The translations under genes and the position numbers were made by a program. DNA of 32,591 nucleotides from Streptomyces sp. CC53. Lineage in GTDB: Bacteria > Actinomycetota > Actinomycetes > Streptomycetales > Streptomycetaceae. The stretch lies in NCBI RefSeq assembly GCF_001865245.1, contig NZ_MKXB01000176.1, positions 1 to 32,591 on the forward strand, given 5' to 3'. This document shows, in pieces, positions 26,369-32,591 of the stretch (positions are counted from its first letter, which is position 1; every line of letters starts with the position of its first letter). The notes under the pieces are model-generated. The model did not search any database. It saw only the letters and a program-made list of their open reading frames with translations, and was not told the origin of the DNA.

Positions 26369-26575
26369 ATGACCGCTCGCACCCCTGATGCAGAGCCGCT
26401 GCTCACCCCCGCCGAGGTCGCCACGATGTTCCGCGTGGACCCGAAGACGGTGACCCGCTGGGCGAAGGCAGGCAAGCTCACGTCCATCCGCACCCTGGGT
26501 GGGCACCGCCGGTACCGCGAGGCGGAGGTCCGCGCTCTGCTGGCCGGCATTCCGCAGCAGCGCAGCGAGGCCTGA
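26369..26575 (+). CDS. bldC: developmental transcriptional regulator BldC (MerR-like)
   Basis: Encodes 68 residues, almost only a MerR-type winged helix-turn-helix: LLTPAEVATMFRVDPKTVTRWAKAGKL (11-37) is the helix-turn-helix and RTLGGHRRYREAEVRALL (41-58) the wing region. Unlike true MerR proteins it lacks the dimerisation coiled coil and effector domain. In Streptomyces, BldC binds AT-rich direct repeats cooperatively and represses the onset of development and antibiotic production. The sequence fits the near-invariant family. ATG 26369 follows GAGGAGG (26356-26362) with 6-nt spacing. It is a single-gene unit with a long upstream region and a strong intrinsic terminator. Confidence 0.97.
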   Translation: MTARTPDAEPLLTPAEVATMFRVDPKTVTRWAKAGKLTSIRTLGGHRRYREAEVRALLAGIPQQRSEA

Positions 26576-27038
26576 ACTCTCTCCACACCCCTGTGAAACG
26601 GGCAAGTCCGGGTCCCCCAACTCGGTTCGCCCGCTTGTGGCTCCACTGACGGCCGCCCGCCCCAACGGGTCGCCGTCGGCGTCGCGCCGGACTCCGCCGG
26701 GTCCGGCGCGATTTTTTGTGCCCTGAAGGATGCGTGGTGGGGCGCGGGGTTTCGCTTCCCGGCGCTTTCCCGGTGGCGCGCGCCGCGGTCCCGCGGGCGC
26801 CCTGGAGGGTGGGGCGGGTGTGTGGCGGGCGGCGCGGGGCGGCCGGTGAGGGCCGAGGGGTGGTCGGGGGTGGCGGGCGGCTGCCGGGAGAGTGCCATTG
26901 CACGTATTAAATTGGCCTGTTGTAGGGAGGGGGTAAGGGAAGCGCTTTCTGAAAAAGGTTCCGTGACTCCCGTCACAGCGCTGAAGGCTTGCGCACCACT
27001 GGGTCACGGGTGTTGGCGCACCGTCAACACCGGGGCCG
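26576..27038. other. intergenic region after bldC
   Basis: About 460 bp. It contains the bldC terminator (26682-26717), then a GC-rich part, then an AT-richer segment (26890-26985) with TTGCACGTATTAAATTGG and a palindrome group (26941-26982). A 7-bp hairpin (27009-27031) lies just downstream of the next minus-strand gene. No gene is supported. Confidence 0.5.
26682..26717 (+). terminator. intrinsic terminator of bldC
   Basis: An 11-bp perfect stem (26682-26692 with 26701-26711), 8-nt loop and a run of six T's (26712-26717). It is the only classical hairpin-plus-U-tract terminator in the window, 107 bp after the bldC stop. Confidence 0.92.
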
Positions 27039-27281
27039 TCAGGGCAGCGTGGACGGTTCGCCGTCGGTGCCCGAGGAGGGCTCCAGGGGCGTGCGGGGCG
27101 GGTGCGGCGCGGGCGGTCCGGGGAGCAGGGCGGGGAGCTCGCTGAGCTCGGCGAGTTTCCGGAGCCGGTGGCAGACGGGGCACCGCCGGGTCAGGTGCCG
27201 GTAGCCCCGCGCACCCGAGGCCGCCGCGAGGTGGGCCCGCAGCAGCGCGCGGGTCTCGTGCTTGGCCGTGGTCGCCGCCAT
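27039..27281 (-). CDS. small DUF6274-like protein
   Basis: Encodes 80 residues. The first half is conserved-looking (AATTAKHETRALLRAHLAAA, GYRHLTRRCPVCHRLRKLAE) with a CPVC pair that could bind metal if joined by other ligands (nearby His residues). The second half is Pro/Ser-rich and probably disordered. I recall such proteins next to bldC in Streptomyces as DUF6274, but the family number is from memory. ATG 27281 follows GGAGGTGA with about 5-nt spacing, a strong site. A 16-bp perfect palindrome (27300-27315) lies just upstream. Function unknown. Confidence 0.8.
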   Translation of the reverse strand: MAATTAKHETRALLRAHLAAASGARGYRHLTRRCPVCHRLRKLAELSELPALLPGPPAPHPPRTPLEPSSGTDGEPSTLP

Positions 27282-27299
27282 GCGCGTCACCTCCGCTGA

Positions 27300-27315
27300 A
27301 GGGCACCGGTGCCCT
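27300..27315. promoter_or_regulatory. 16-bp perfect palindrome upstream of the DUF6274-like gene
   Basis: AGGGCACCGGTGCCCT is fully self-complementary without a loop and sits 19-34 bp before the start codon at 27281, next to its ribosome-binding site. Operator-like; it may also be chance in GC-rich DNA. Confidence 0.4.
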
Positions 27316-27506
27316 GCTGATGGGGTACCGGGACCGCGGAGGCCCGTCAAGACGGCCCGTCGCATTCCGGCTGCGGTCCCCGCACGGTGGCGCGGCCGCC
27401 GCCCGCCCGGGGCGTCCCGCGTACCACTCTGGTCTCCACCACCCCCGCCGCCAAGGGCCGTTGGGCCCTGCGGCGCGGGCCCCGGCGCCCCCGGGGACAC
27501 TGGAGC

Positions 27507-27830
27507 ATGGAGTTCGTCATCTTCCTGACCCTGCCGGGACTGGTCCTCCTGCTGACCGCGCTGGCCTTCGCGGACCAGCTCCTGCTGCGTGCGGGCCGGG
27601 CGGGCCTGCTCCCGTGGCGCAACGGCGCGCGCACCGGCCAGATATCCGCGACCGGCTTCGAGCAGCTGCACGCGAGCATGTCGCCGGGCAAGCAGTCGGA
27701 GCTGAAGGAGCGGCAGTCCGCCCTGCTGCAACGGGACGACGAGGAGGACGGGGCGCCCCCGCACCGCACTCGCGTGGACCTGGAGGGCGGCACCGCGGTG
27801 GTCCGCCTCCCCCCGAAGGGCGCCGAATGA
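27507..27830 (+). CDS. small membrane-anchored protein, DUF6191-like
   Basis: Encodes 107 residues. The N-terminus MEFVIFLTLPGLVLLLTALAF (1-21) is a single hydrophobic segment, probably a membrane anchor. It is followed by a conserved cytosolic-looking part: RAGRAGLLPWRNG (29-41), GQISATGFEQLHASMSPGKQSEL (44-66) and RVDLEGGTAVVRLP near the end, with an acidic patch DDEEDG in between. I recall this pattern as DUF6191 in Streptomyces (number from memory). ATG 27507 is set by the hydrophobic start; GGGGA (27493-27497) is a possible ribosome site, and GACACT 5 nt before the ATG could instead be a -10 of a leaderless transcript. Function unknown. Confidence 0.78.
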   Translation: MEFVIFLTLPGLVLLLTALAFADQLLLRAGRAGLLPWRNGARTGQISATGFEQLHASMSPGKQSELKERQSALLQRDDEEDGAPPHRTRVDLEGGTAVVRLPPKGAE

Positions 27831-28149
27831 TCCGGGCGGGTGGGCTGCGGCCCGCGCGCGGCTCGCGGGCAGTCGCGGTCCGGCCGCGCCCCGCCTGCGG
27901 CGGTGCCGGCTCGCCCAGCGTCCTGCGGAGCGCACGGAGGGTACGGAGCGCACGGAGGGCGCCGTGGTCGACAGGGCGGGCGAAGCCGGGTGCGCCGTGG
28001 ACGGCGGGCGGAGCACGGACGGGGCCCGGCGGCGCGGGCTGCGGTAACCCGCGAGGCCCGGCGGGCGGTACGCCACGGCCCGCCGGTGGCCGTCGCGACA
28101 GCCTGCGCCTCCTACGGAGCCGTGACCCTCGAAACAGGCGGCAGGACGA
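27831..28149. other. intergenic region, GC-rich with short tandem repeat
   Basis: About 320 bp. An 18-bp unit beginning GGAGCGCACGGAGGG is repeated twice in tandem at 27936-27971. No gene, promoter or other signal is evident before the tRNA-Asp terminator. Confidence 0.55.
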
Positions 28150-28183
28150 CGAGAGGCCCGCGCCTGATGGCGCGGGCCTCTCG
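28150..28183 (-). terminator. hairpin terminator downstream of tRNA-Asp
   Basis: A 15-bp perfect stem (28150-28164 with 28169-28183) and a 4-nt loop, 8 nt past the 3' end of the minus-strand tRNA. Confidence 0.88.
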
Positions 28184-28191
28184 ATCTGCTG

Positions 28192-28266
28192 CGGTCCTGA
28201 CGGGATTTGAACCCGCGGCCTCCACCTTGACAGGGTGGCGAGCACTCCAAACTGCTCCACAGGACC
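28192..28266 (-). tRNA. tRNA-Asp (anticodon GTC)
   Basis: A complete 75-nt minus-strand cloverleaf: acceptor GGTCCTG/CAGGACC, D stem GAGC/GCTC, anticodon stem CCACC/GGTGG with loop CTGTCAA (anticodon at 28229-28231), and T arm GCGGG/CCCGT around TTCAAAT. Discriminator G, as in all bacterial tRNA-Asp. CCA not encoded. Confidence 0.97.
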
Positions 28267-28306
28267 AGGTTTCGCAGCCCGTTGGTGTTCCCTGGCTGCG
28301 AGGAAG

Positions 28307-28336
28307 ACTGTACCCCAGGTCAGAGGGTGCGGTCGA
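28307..28336 (-). promoter_or_regulatory. promoter of tRNA-Asp
   Basis: On the minus strand TCGACC (28336-28331), an 18-bp spacer and TACAGT (28312-28307). The predicted leader of about 34 nt contains a 7-bp hairpin (28273-28279 with 28294-28300). Confidence 0.55.
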
Positions 28337-28383
28337 CTTCACACAAGGCGACCGCACCGTCACCGGACGGCGGTGCCGCCGGG

Positions 28384-31300
28384 TCACGGGGCCAGAGCGT
28401 CGATGGCCTTCACGATCCGCTTGTCCGACACCGGATGGGCCGTGCCCAGGGCGTGCGCGAAGTAGCTGACCCGCAGCTCCTCGATCATCCAGCGGATGTC
28501 GAGCGCCTCCCGCGGCACCGGGCGTCCCTTCGGGAACTGCTCCAGCAGCCAGGCGTACTCGTCCTGCATCTCGTGGACCTTCGCCATGCGCGTGGTGTCC
28601 CGCTGCACGGACGTCGGCATCTGCTGGAGCCTGCGGTCGGCCGCCACCAGATAGCGCATCAGGTCGGGCAGCCGCCGCAGCCCGGTCGCCGTCACGAAAC
28701 CGGGCGGCATCAGGCGCGCCAGCTGCTCCTTCACGTCCTGGACGTTGTTGATCAGCGCCAGGCTGTTCGTGGACTTCAGACGGCGCTCGCAGGACTGCCA
28801 CGCGGCCAGGACCTGCTGGACCTGGTCCACCGTGCGGATGGTCAGCTCGACGAGGTCGGTGCGCACCTTGTCGTACAGCTTCCGGTACGACTCCTCGTCC
28901 CACGCCGGCCCGCCGTGGTCGGCGATCAGCCGGTCCGCGGCCGCCGTCGCGCAGTCCTCGAACAGCGCCTGCACGGAGCCGTGCGGGCTGCGGGACAGCG
29001 CCAGCTTCTGCTGGTTCGTCAGCCGGTCCGAGGCGAACTTCGCCGGGTTCACCGGGATGTTCAGCATGATCAGCCTGCGGGTGCCCTGCCACATGGCGCG
29101 CGCCTGCTCGGCCTCCGAGTCGAAGAGCCGCACGGCGACCGTCTCGCCCTGGTCGACGAGCGCCGGGTACGCCTTGACGGGCTGGCCGCCCCGCTTGGTC
29201 TCGAAGACCCGGGTGAGCGTGCCGATCGTCCAGTCCTTCAGGCCCGTGCGCTCCAGCGACCGGCCGGAGCCCGAGGGGCCCGACGTGGCGGCCGCGGCGG
29301 CCTTCGACAGGGCCTGGCGGGCCTTCGGGCGCAGCTTCAGCTGGAGCGCCTCCAGGTCCTTGTCCTCGGCCAGCTTGCGGCGCCGCTCGTCGACGATCCG
29401 GAACGTCACCTTCAGGTGGTCGGGGACCTTCGCCCAGTCGAAGTCGTCGCCGGCCACCGGGACGCCCACCATCCGCTGGAGCTCGCGGGCCAGCACGGTC
29501 GTCAGCGGCTCGGCGCTGGGCTCCGCCACGGCCAGGAACCGCTGCGCGAAGTTCGGCGCCGGCACGTAGTTGCGGCGGATCGGCTTCGGGAGGGAGCGGA
29601 TCAGCTCCGTCACGACGTCCTCCCGCAGACCGGGGATCTGCCAGTCGAAGCCCTCGTCCACGACCTGGTTCAGCACCTGCAGCGGGATGTGGACGGTGAC
29701 GCCGTCGGCGTCCGCGCCCGGCTCGAACTGGTACGTCACACGGAACTTCAGCCGGCCCTGCCGCCACGAGTCCGGGTAGTCGGCCTTGGTGACCGCCCCC
29801 GCCTTCTCGTTGATGAGCATCTCCCGCTCGAAGTCGAGCAGTTCCGGCTCCTCGCGGCGCTTGTGCTTCCACCACGAGTCGAAGTGCGCGCCCGACACGA
29901 CGTGCTCGGGCACCCGCTGGTCGTAGAAGTCGAAGAGGGTCTCGTCGTCGACGAGGATGTCCCGGCGCCGCGCCCGGTGCTCCAGCTCCTCGACTTCGGT
30001 CAGCAGCCTGCGGTTGTCCGCGAAGAACTTGTGGTGGGTGCGCCAGTCACCCTCCACCAGCGCGTGCCGGATGAACAGCTCCCGGGACGCCTCCGGGTCG
30101 ATGCGCCCGTAGTTGACCTTCCGCTGGGCGACGATCGGCACGCCGTACAGCGTGACCTTCTCGTACGCCATGACGGCCGCCTGGTCCTTCTCCCAGTGCG
30201 GCTCGGAGTACGTGCGCTTCAGCAGGTGCCCGGCGAGCGGTTCGATCCACTCGGGTTCGATCTTCGCGTTGACCCGCGCCCACAGCCGGGACGTCTCCAC
30301 GAGCTCCGCCGACATCACGAAGCGGGGCGGCTTACGGAACAGCGCCGAGCCGGGGAACACCGCGAACTTCGCGTTGCGCGCCCCCAGGTACTCGTTCTTC
30401 GCGCCGTCCTTGACGTCCTTCATCCCGACGTGGGACAGCAGCCCGGCCAGGAGCGAGACGTGGATCTGCTGGTCGCCCGCGTCGTCCTCGTTGAGGTGGA
30501 TCCCCATCTGCTTGGCGACCGTGCGGAGCTGGCTGTAGATGTCCTGCCACTCGCGGATCCGGAGGTAGTTCAGGTACTCCGTCCTGCACATGCGGCGGAA
30601 CGCCGACGACGACAGGGTCTTCTGCTGCTCGCGGACGTAGCGCCACAGGTTGAGGTAGGCGAGGAAGTCGGACGTCTCGTCCTTGAAGCGGGCGTGCTGC
30701 TGGTCGGCCTGCGCCTGCTTCTCGGCGGGCCGTTCGCGCGGGTCCTGGATCGACAGGGCCGCCGCGATCACCATGACCTCGCGCACGCAGCCGTTCTTGT
30801 CGGCCTCGACGACCATGCGGGCCAGCCGCGGGTCCACCGGCAGCTGGGCGAGCTTCCGGCCGAGCTGCGTGAGCCGCTTCTTCGGATCCTTCTGCGTCGG
30901 GTCGACGGCGCCGAGCTCCTGGAGGAGCTGCACGCCGTCGCGGATGTTGCGGTGGTCGGGCGCGTCGATGAAGGGGAACTTCTCGATGTCGCCGAGACCG
31001 GCCGCGGTCATCTGGAGGATGACGGAGGCGAGGTTCGTCCGGAGGATCTCCGCGTCCGTGAACTCGGGGCGGGCGAGGAAGTCGTCCTCCGAGTACAGCC
31101 GGACGCAGATGCCGTCGCTGGTGCGGCCGCAGCGGCCCTTGCGCTGGTTGGCGCTGGCCTGGCTGACCGGCTCGATCGGCAGCCGCTGCACCTTGGTGCG
31201 GTGGCTGTAGCGGGAGATGCGGGCGGTGCCCGGGTCGATCACGTACTTGATGCCGGGGACGGTCAGCGACGTCTCGGCCACGTTCGTGGCGAGCACGATC

Positions 31301-32322
31301 CGGCGGCCCGCGTGCGCCTGGAACACCCGGTGCTGCTCGGCGTGCGACAGCCGGGCGTAGAGCGGCAGGACCTCGGTGTTCCGCAGCTTCTTCTTGATCA
31401 GCGCGTCGGCGGTGTCGCGGATCTCCCGCTCGCCGGAGAGGAAGACCAGAATATCGCCGGGCCCCTCCGCCTGGAGCTCGTCGACGGCGTCGCAGATCGC
31501 GGTGACCTGGTCCCGGTCGGCCTCGTCGGAGTCCTCTTCGAGGAGGGGCCGGTAGCGCACCTCCACCGGGTAGGTGCGGCCGCTGACCTCGACGATCGGG
31601 GCGTCCCCGAAGTGCCGGGAGAACCGCTCCGGGTCGATTGTCGCGGAGGTGATGACGACCTTGAGGTCGGGGCGGCGGGGGAGGAGCTGGGCGAGGTAGC
31701 CGAGCAGGAAGTCGATGTTGAGGGACCGCTCGTGGGCCTCGTCGATGATGATCGTGTCGTACGCGCGCAGCTCGCGGTCCGTCTGGATCTCGGCGAGCAG
31801 GATGCCGTCCGTCATCAGCTTGACGAAGGTGGCGTCCGGGTCGACCTGGTCGGTGAAGCGGACCTTCCAGCCGACCGCCTCGCCGAGCGGCGTGTCCAGT
31901 TCCTCCGCCACGCGCTCGGCGACGGTGCGGGCGGCGATCCTGCGGGGCTGCGTGTGCCCGATCATGCCGCGCACCCCGCGGCCCAGCTCCAGGCAGATCT
32001 TGGGGATCTGCGTGGTCTTCCCGGAGCCCGTCTCACCGGCGACGATCACGACCTGGTGGGCGCGTATCGCCTCCAGGATGTCGTCCTTCTTCTGGCTGAC
32101 GGGCAGCTGCTCCGGGTACGTGACCTCGGGCACCCGGGCGGCCCGCGCGGCGGTGCGGACGGCTGCCTTCTCCGCCTCGGTGGCGATCTCGTCGAGGACG
32201 GCCTGCCTGGCCTCGGGCTTGCGGATGCGGCGGACGCCCTCGAGACGGCGGCCGAGCCGGTGGGCGTCGCGCAGGGAGACCTGGGCCAGCAGGGTCTGCA
32301 GGTCGGCGAAGGAAGTAGACAT
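28384..32322 (-). CDS. hrpA: ATP-dependent RNA helicase HrpA (DEAH box)
   Basis: Encodes 1312 residues, close to the 1300 of E. coli HrpA. The DEAH helicase core has Walker A GETGSGKT (96-103), TQPRRIAA (motif Ia, 124-131), DEAH (194-197), SAT (226-228), LVFLSGEREI (292-301) and motif VI QRKGRCGR (393-400). The helicase-associated, OB-fold and long C-terminal HrpA-specific region (DUF3418-like, about 700-1312) follow. DEAH/RHA helicases move 3' to 5' on RNA; bacterial HrpA has been linked to mRNA processing and to rescue of stalled ribosomes. The ATG at 32322 starts MSTSFADLQTLLAQVSLRDAH, preceded by GGGA at a suitable distance; the open frame continues upstream without homology. It is divergent from the gene at 32423 and followed by tRNA-Asp on the same strand, which has its own promoter. 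Confidence 0.97.
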   Translation of the reverse strand: MSTSFADLQTLLAQVSLRDAHRLGRRLEGVRRIRKPEARQAVLDEIATEAEKAAVRTAARAARVPEVTYPEQLPVSQKKDDILEAIRAHQVVIVAGETGSGKTTQIPKICLELGRGVRGMIGHTQPRRIAARTVAERVAEELDTPLGEAVGWKVRFTDQVDPDATFVKLMTDGILLAEIQTDRELRAYDTIIIDEAHERSLNIDFLLGYLAQLLPRRPDLKVVITSATIDPERFSRHFGDAPIVEVSGRTYPVEVRYRPLLEEDSDEADRDQVTAICDAVDELQAEGPGDILVFLSGEREIRDTADALIKKKLRNTEVLPLYARLSHAEQHRVFQAHAGRRIVLATNVAETSLTVPGIKYVIDPGTARISRYSHRTKVQRLPIEPVSQASANQRKGRCGRTSDGICVRLYSEDDFLARPEFTDAEILRTNLASVILQMTAAGLGDIEKFPFIDAPDHRNIRDGVQLLQELGAVDPTQKDPKKRLTQLGRKLAQLPVDPRLARMVVEADKNGCVREVMVIAAALSIQDPRERPAEKQAQADQQHARFKDETSDFLAYLNLWRYVREQQKTLSSSAFRRMCRTEYLNYLRIREWQDIYSQLRTVAKQMGIHLNEDDAGDQQIHVSLLAGLLSHVGMKDVKDGAKNEYLGARNAKFAVFPGSALFRKPPRFVMSAELVETSRLWARVNAKIEPEWIEPLAGHLLKRTYSEPHWEKDQAAVMAYEKVTLYGVPIVAQRKVNYGRIDPEASRELFIRHALVEGDWRTHHKFFADNRRLLTEVEELEHRARRRDILVDDETLFDFYDQRVPEHVVSGAHFDSWWKHKRREEPELLDFEREMLINEKAGAVTKADYPDSWRQGRLKFRVTYQFEPGADADGVTVHIPLQVLNQVVDEGFDWQIPGLREDVVTELIRSLPKPIRRNYVPAPNFAQRFLAVAEPSAEPLTTVLARELQRMVGVPVAGDDFDWAKVPDHLKVTFRIVDERRRKLAEDKDLEALQLKLRPKARQALSKAAAAATSGPSGSGRSLERTGLKDWTIGTLTRVFETKRGGQPVKAYPALVDQGETVAVRLFDSEAEQARAMWQGTRRLIMLNIPVNPAKFASDRLTNQQKLALSRSPHGSVQALFEDCATAAADRLIADHGGPAWDEESYRKLYDKVRTDLVELTIRTVDQVQQVLAAWQSCERRLKSTNSLALINNVQDVKEQLARLMPPGFVTATGLRRLPDLMRYLVAADRRLQQMPTSVQRDTTRMAKVHEMQDEYAWLLEQFPKGRPVPREALDIRWMIEELRVSYFAHALGTAHPVSDKRIVKAIDALAP

Positions 32323-32422
32323 ACCGTGTCCCAGGATCTCACCCGCGGCTCCGGAGTGGCGAACCCATTTACCCGTACCATTTCGGCAGCTGTGCCCCGT
32401 ATCCGTCGAGGAGACCCCGTCC

Positions 32423-32591
32423 ATGTCGCGTCCCGGAGATCCGCGCGGCGCCGCGGCGACGCTCCGGGCCGCGGCGGCGGCCTCCGCCCTGGCCGTGCTC
32501 GCGGTGCTGGCGGCCCTGGTGTGCGCGCACCCGGCGGGCGGCCTTCCCGCCGCCGGACCGGCCGGCGCCCGCACGTCCGCCCCCGGAGCGG
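32423..32591 (+). CDS. N-terminus of an exported or membrane protein (partial)
   Basis: Only 56 codons are in the window and the gene runs off the right end. After 15 basic/polar residues (MSRPGDPRGAAATLR) comes a hydrophobic Ala/Leu/Val segment (about 16-35), then an Ala/Gly/Pro-rich stretch. This is a signal peptide or a single membrane anchor; AHPAG or a later Ala-rich site could be the cleavage region. ATG 32423 follows GAGGAG (32408-32413) with 9-nt spacing, a good ribosome site. It is divergent from hrpA with a 100-bp shared upstream region containing TACCAT (32376-32381), a possible -10 for this gene. Nothing can be said about the mature protein. Confidence 0.65.
   Translation, partial: MSRPGDPRGAAATLRAAAAASALAVLAVLAALVCAHPAGGLPAAGPAGARTSAPGA

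Overview
The window looks like a piece of a Streptomyces chromosome. It is very GC-rich, with strong G/C bias at third codon positions, and it carries family-specific genes such as the bldC developmental regulator, an Lsr2-type nucleoid protein, a DUF3073 protein and valine dehydrogenase. From memory, the gene order matches the conserved core segment of S. coelicolor that runs from dnaX through purD, purC, purSQL, purF, purM, vdh and bldC to hrpA. I could not check this by alignment.

Layout. Positions 1-209 hold the 3' end of dnaX (DNA polymerase III gamma/tau). purD follows from an apparently leaderless start at 271. A repeat-rich 0.9 kb gap leads to a membrane protein with a degenerate M48-peptidase fold (2461-4236), then a dimethylformamidase-beta-like protein with a TTA codon (4837-6315), then purC (6399-7304). 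A minus-strand block (12041 down to 7573) encodes an ABC exporter (ATPase, permease), a histidine kinase and a LuxR-type response regulator. It is framed by two tRNA-Gly(GCC) genes and an aberrant tRNA-Gly(TCC). Next come the minus-strand lsr2-type gene and the tightly overlapping plus-strand purS-purQ-purL operon (13920-17145). After these lie a mycothiol-isomerase/sterol-carrier-like gene, a two-domain META lipoprotein, purF and purM. The last third holds DUF3073, vdh, an unknown gene, bldC behind a long regulatory gap, two small Streptomyces-type hypothetical genes, tRNA-Asp, hrpA, and the start of an exported or membrane protein that runs off the end.

How the genes work together. purF, purD, purS/Q/L, purM and purC encode six steps (1, 2, 4, 5, 6/7 and 8, in common numbering) of de novo IMP synthesis, spread over about 22 kb as several transcription units. 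PurS, PurQ and PurL form the FGAM synthase complex and are joined by 4-bp stop/start overlaps. The ABC genes and the two-component genes form one probable operon with a TGACA/TGTCA palindrome upstream, which suggests autoregulation. bldC and the TTA codon in the 4837-6315 gene link the region to developmental control.

No mobile element, prophage, CRISPR array or biosynthetic cluster is visible. The most unusual items are (1) a tRNA-Gly(TCC) with a changed T loop and D loop, resembling tRNAs dedicated to cell-wall synthesis in staphylococci; (2) a histidine kinase with about 160 residues of decapeptide repeats inserted into the ATP-lid region; (3) a likely catalytically dead M48-like membrane protein; and (4) operator-like palindromes upstream of the ABC/two-component operon and of bldC. 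All calls come from reading the sequence by eye, without database searches.
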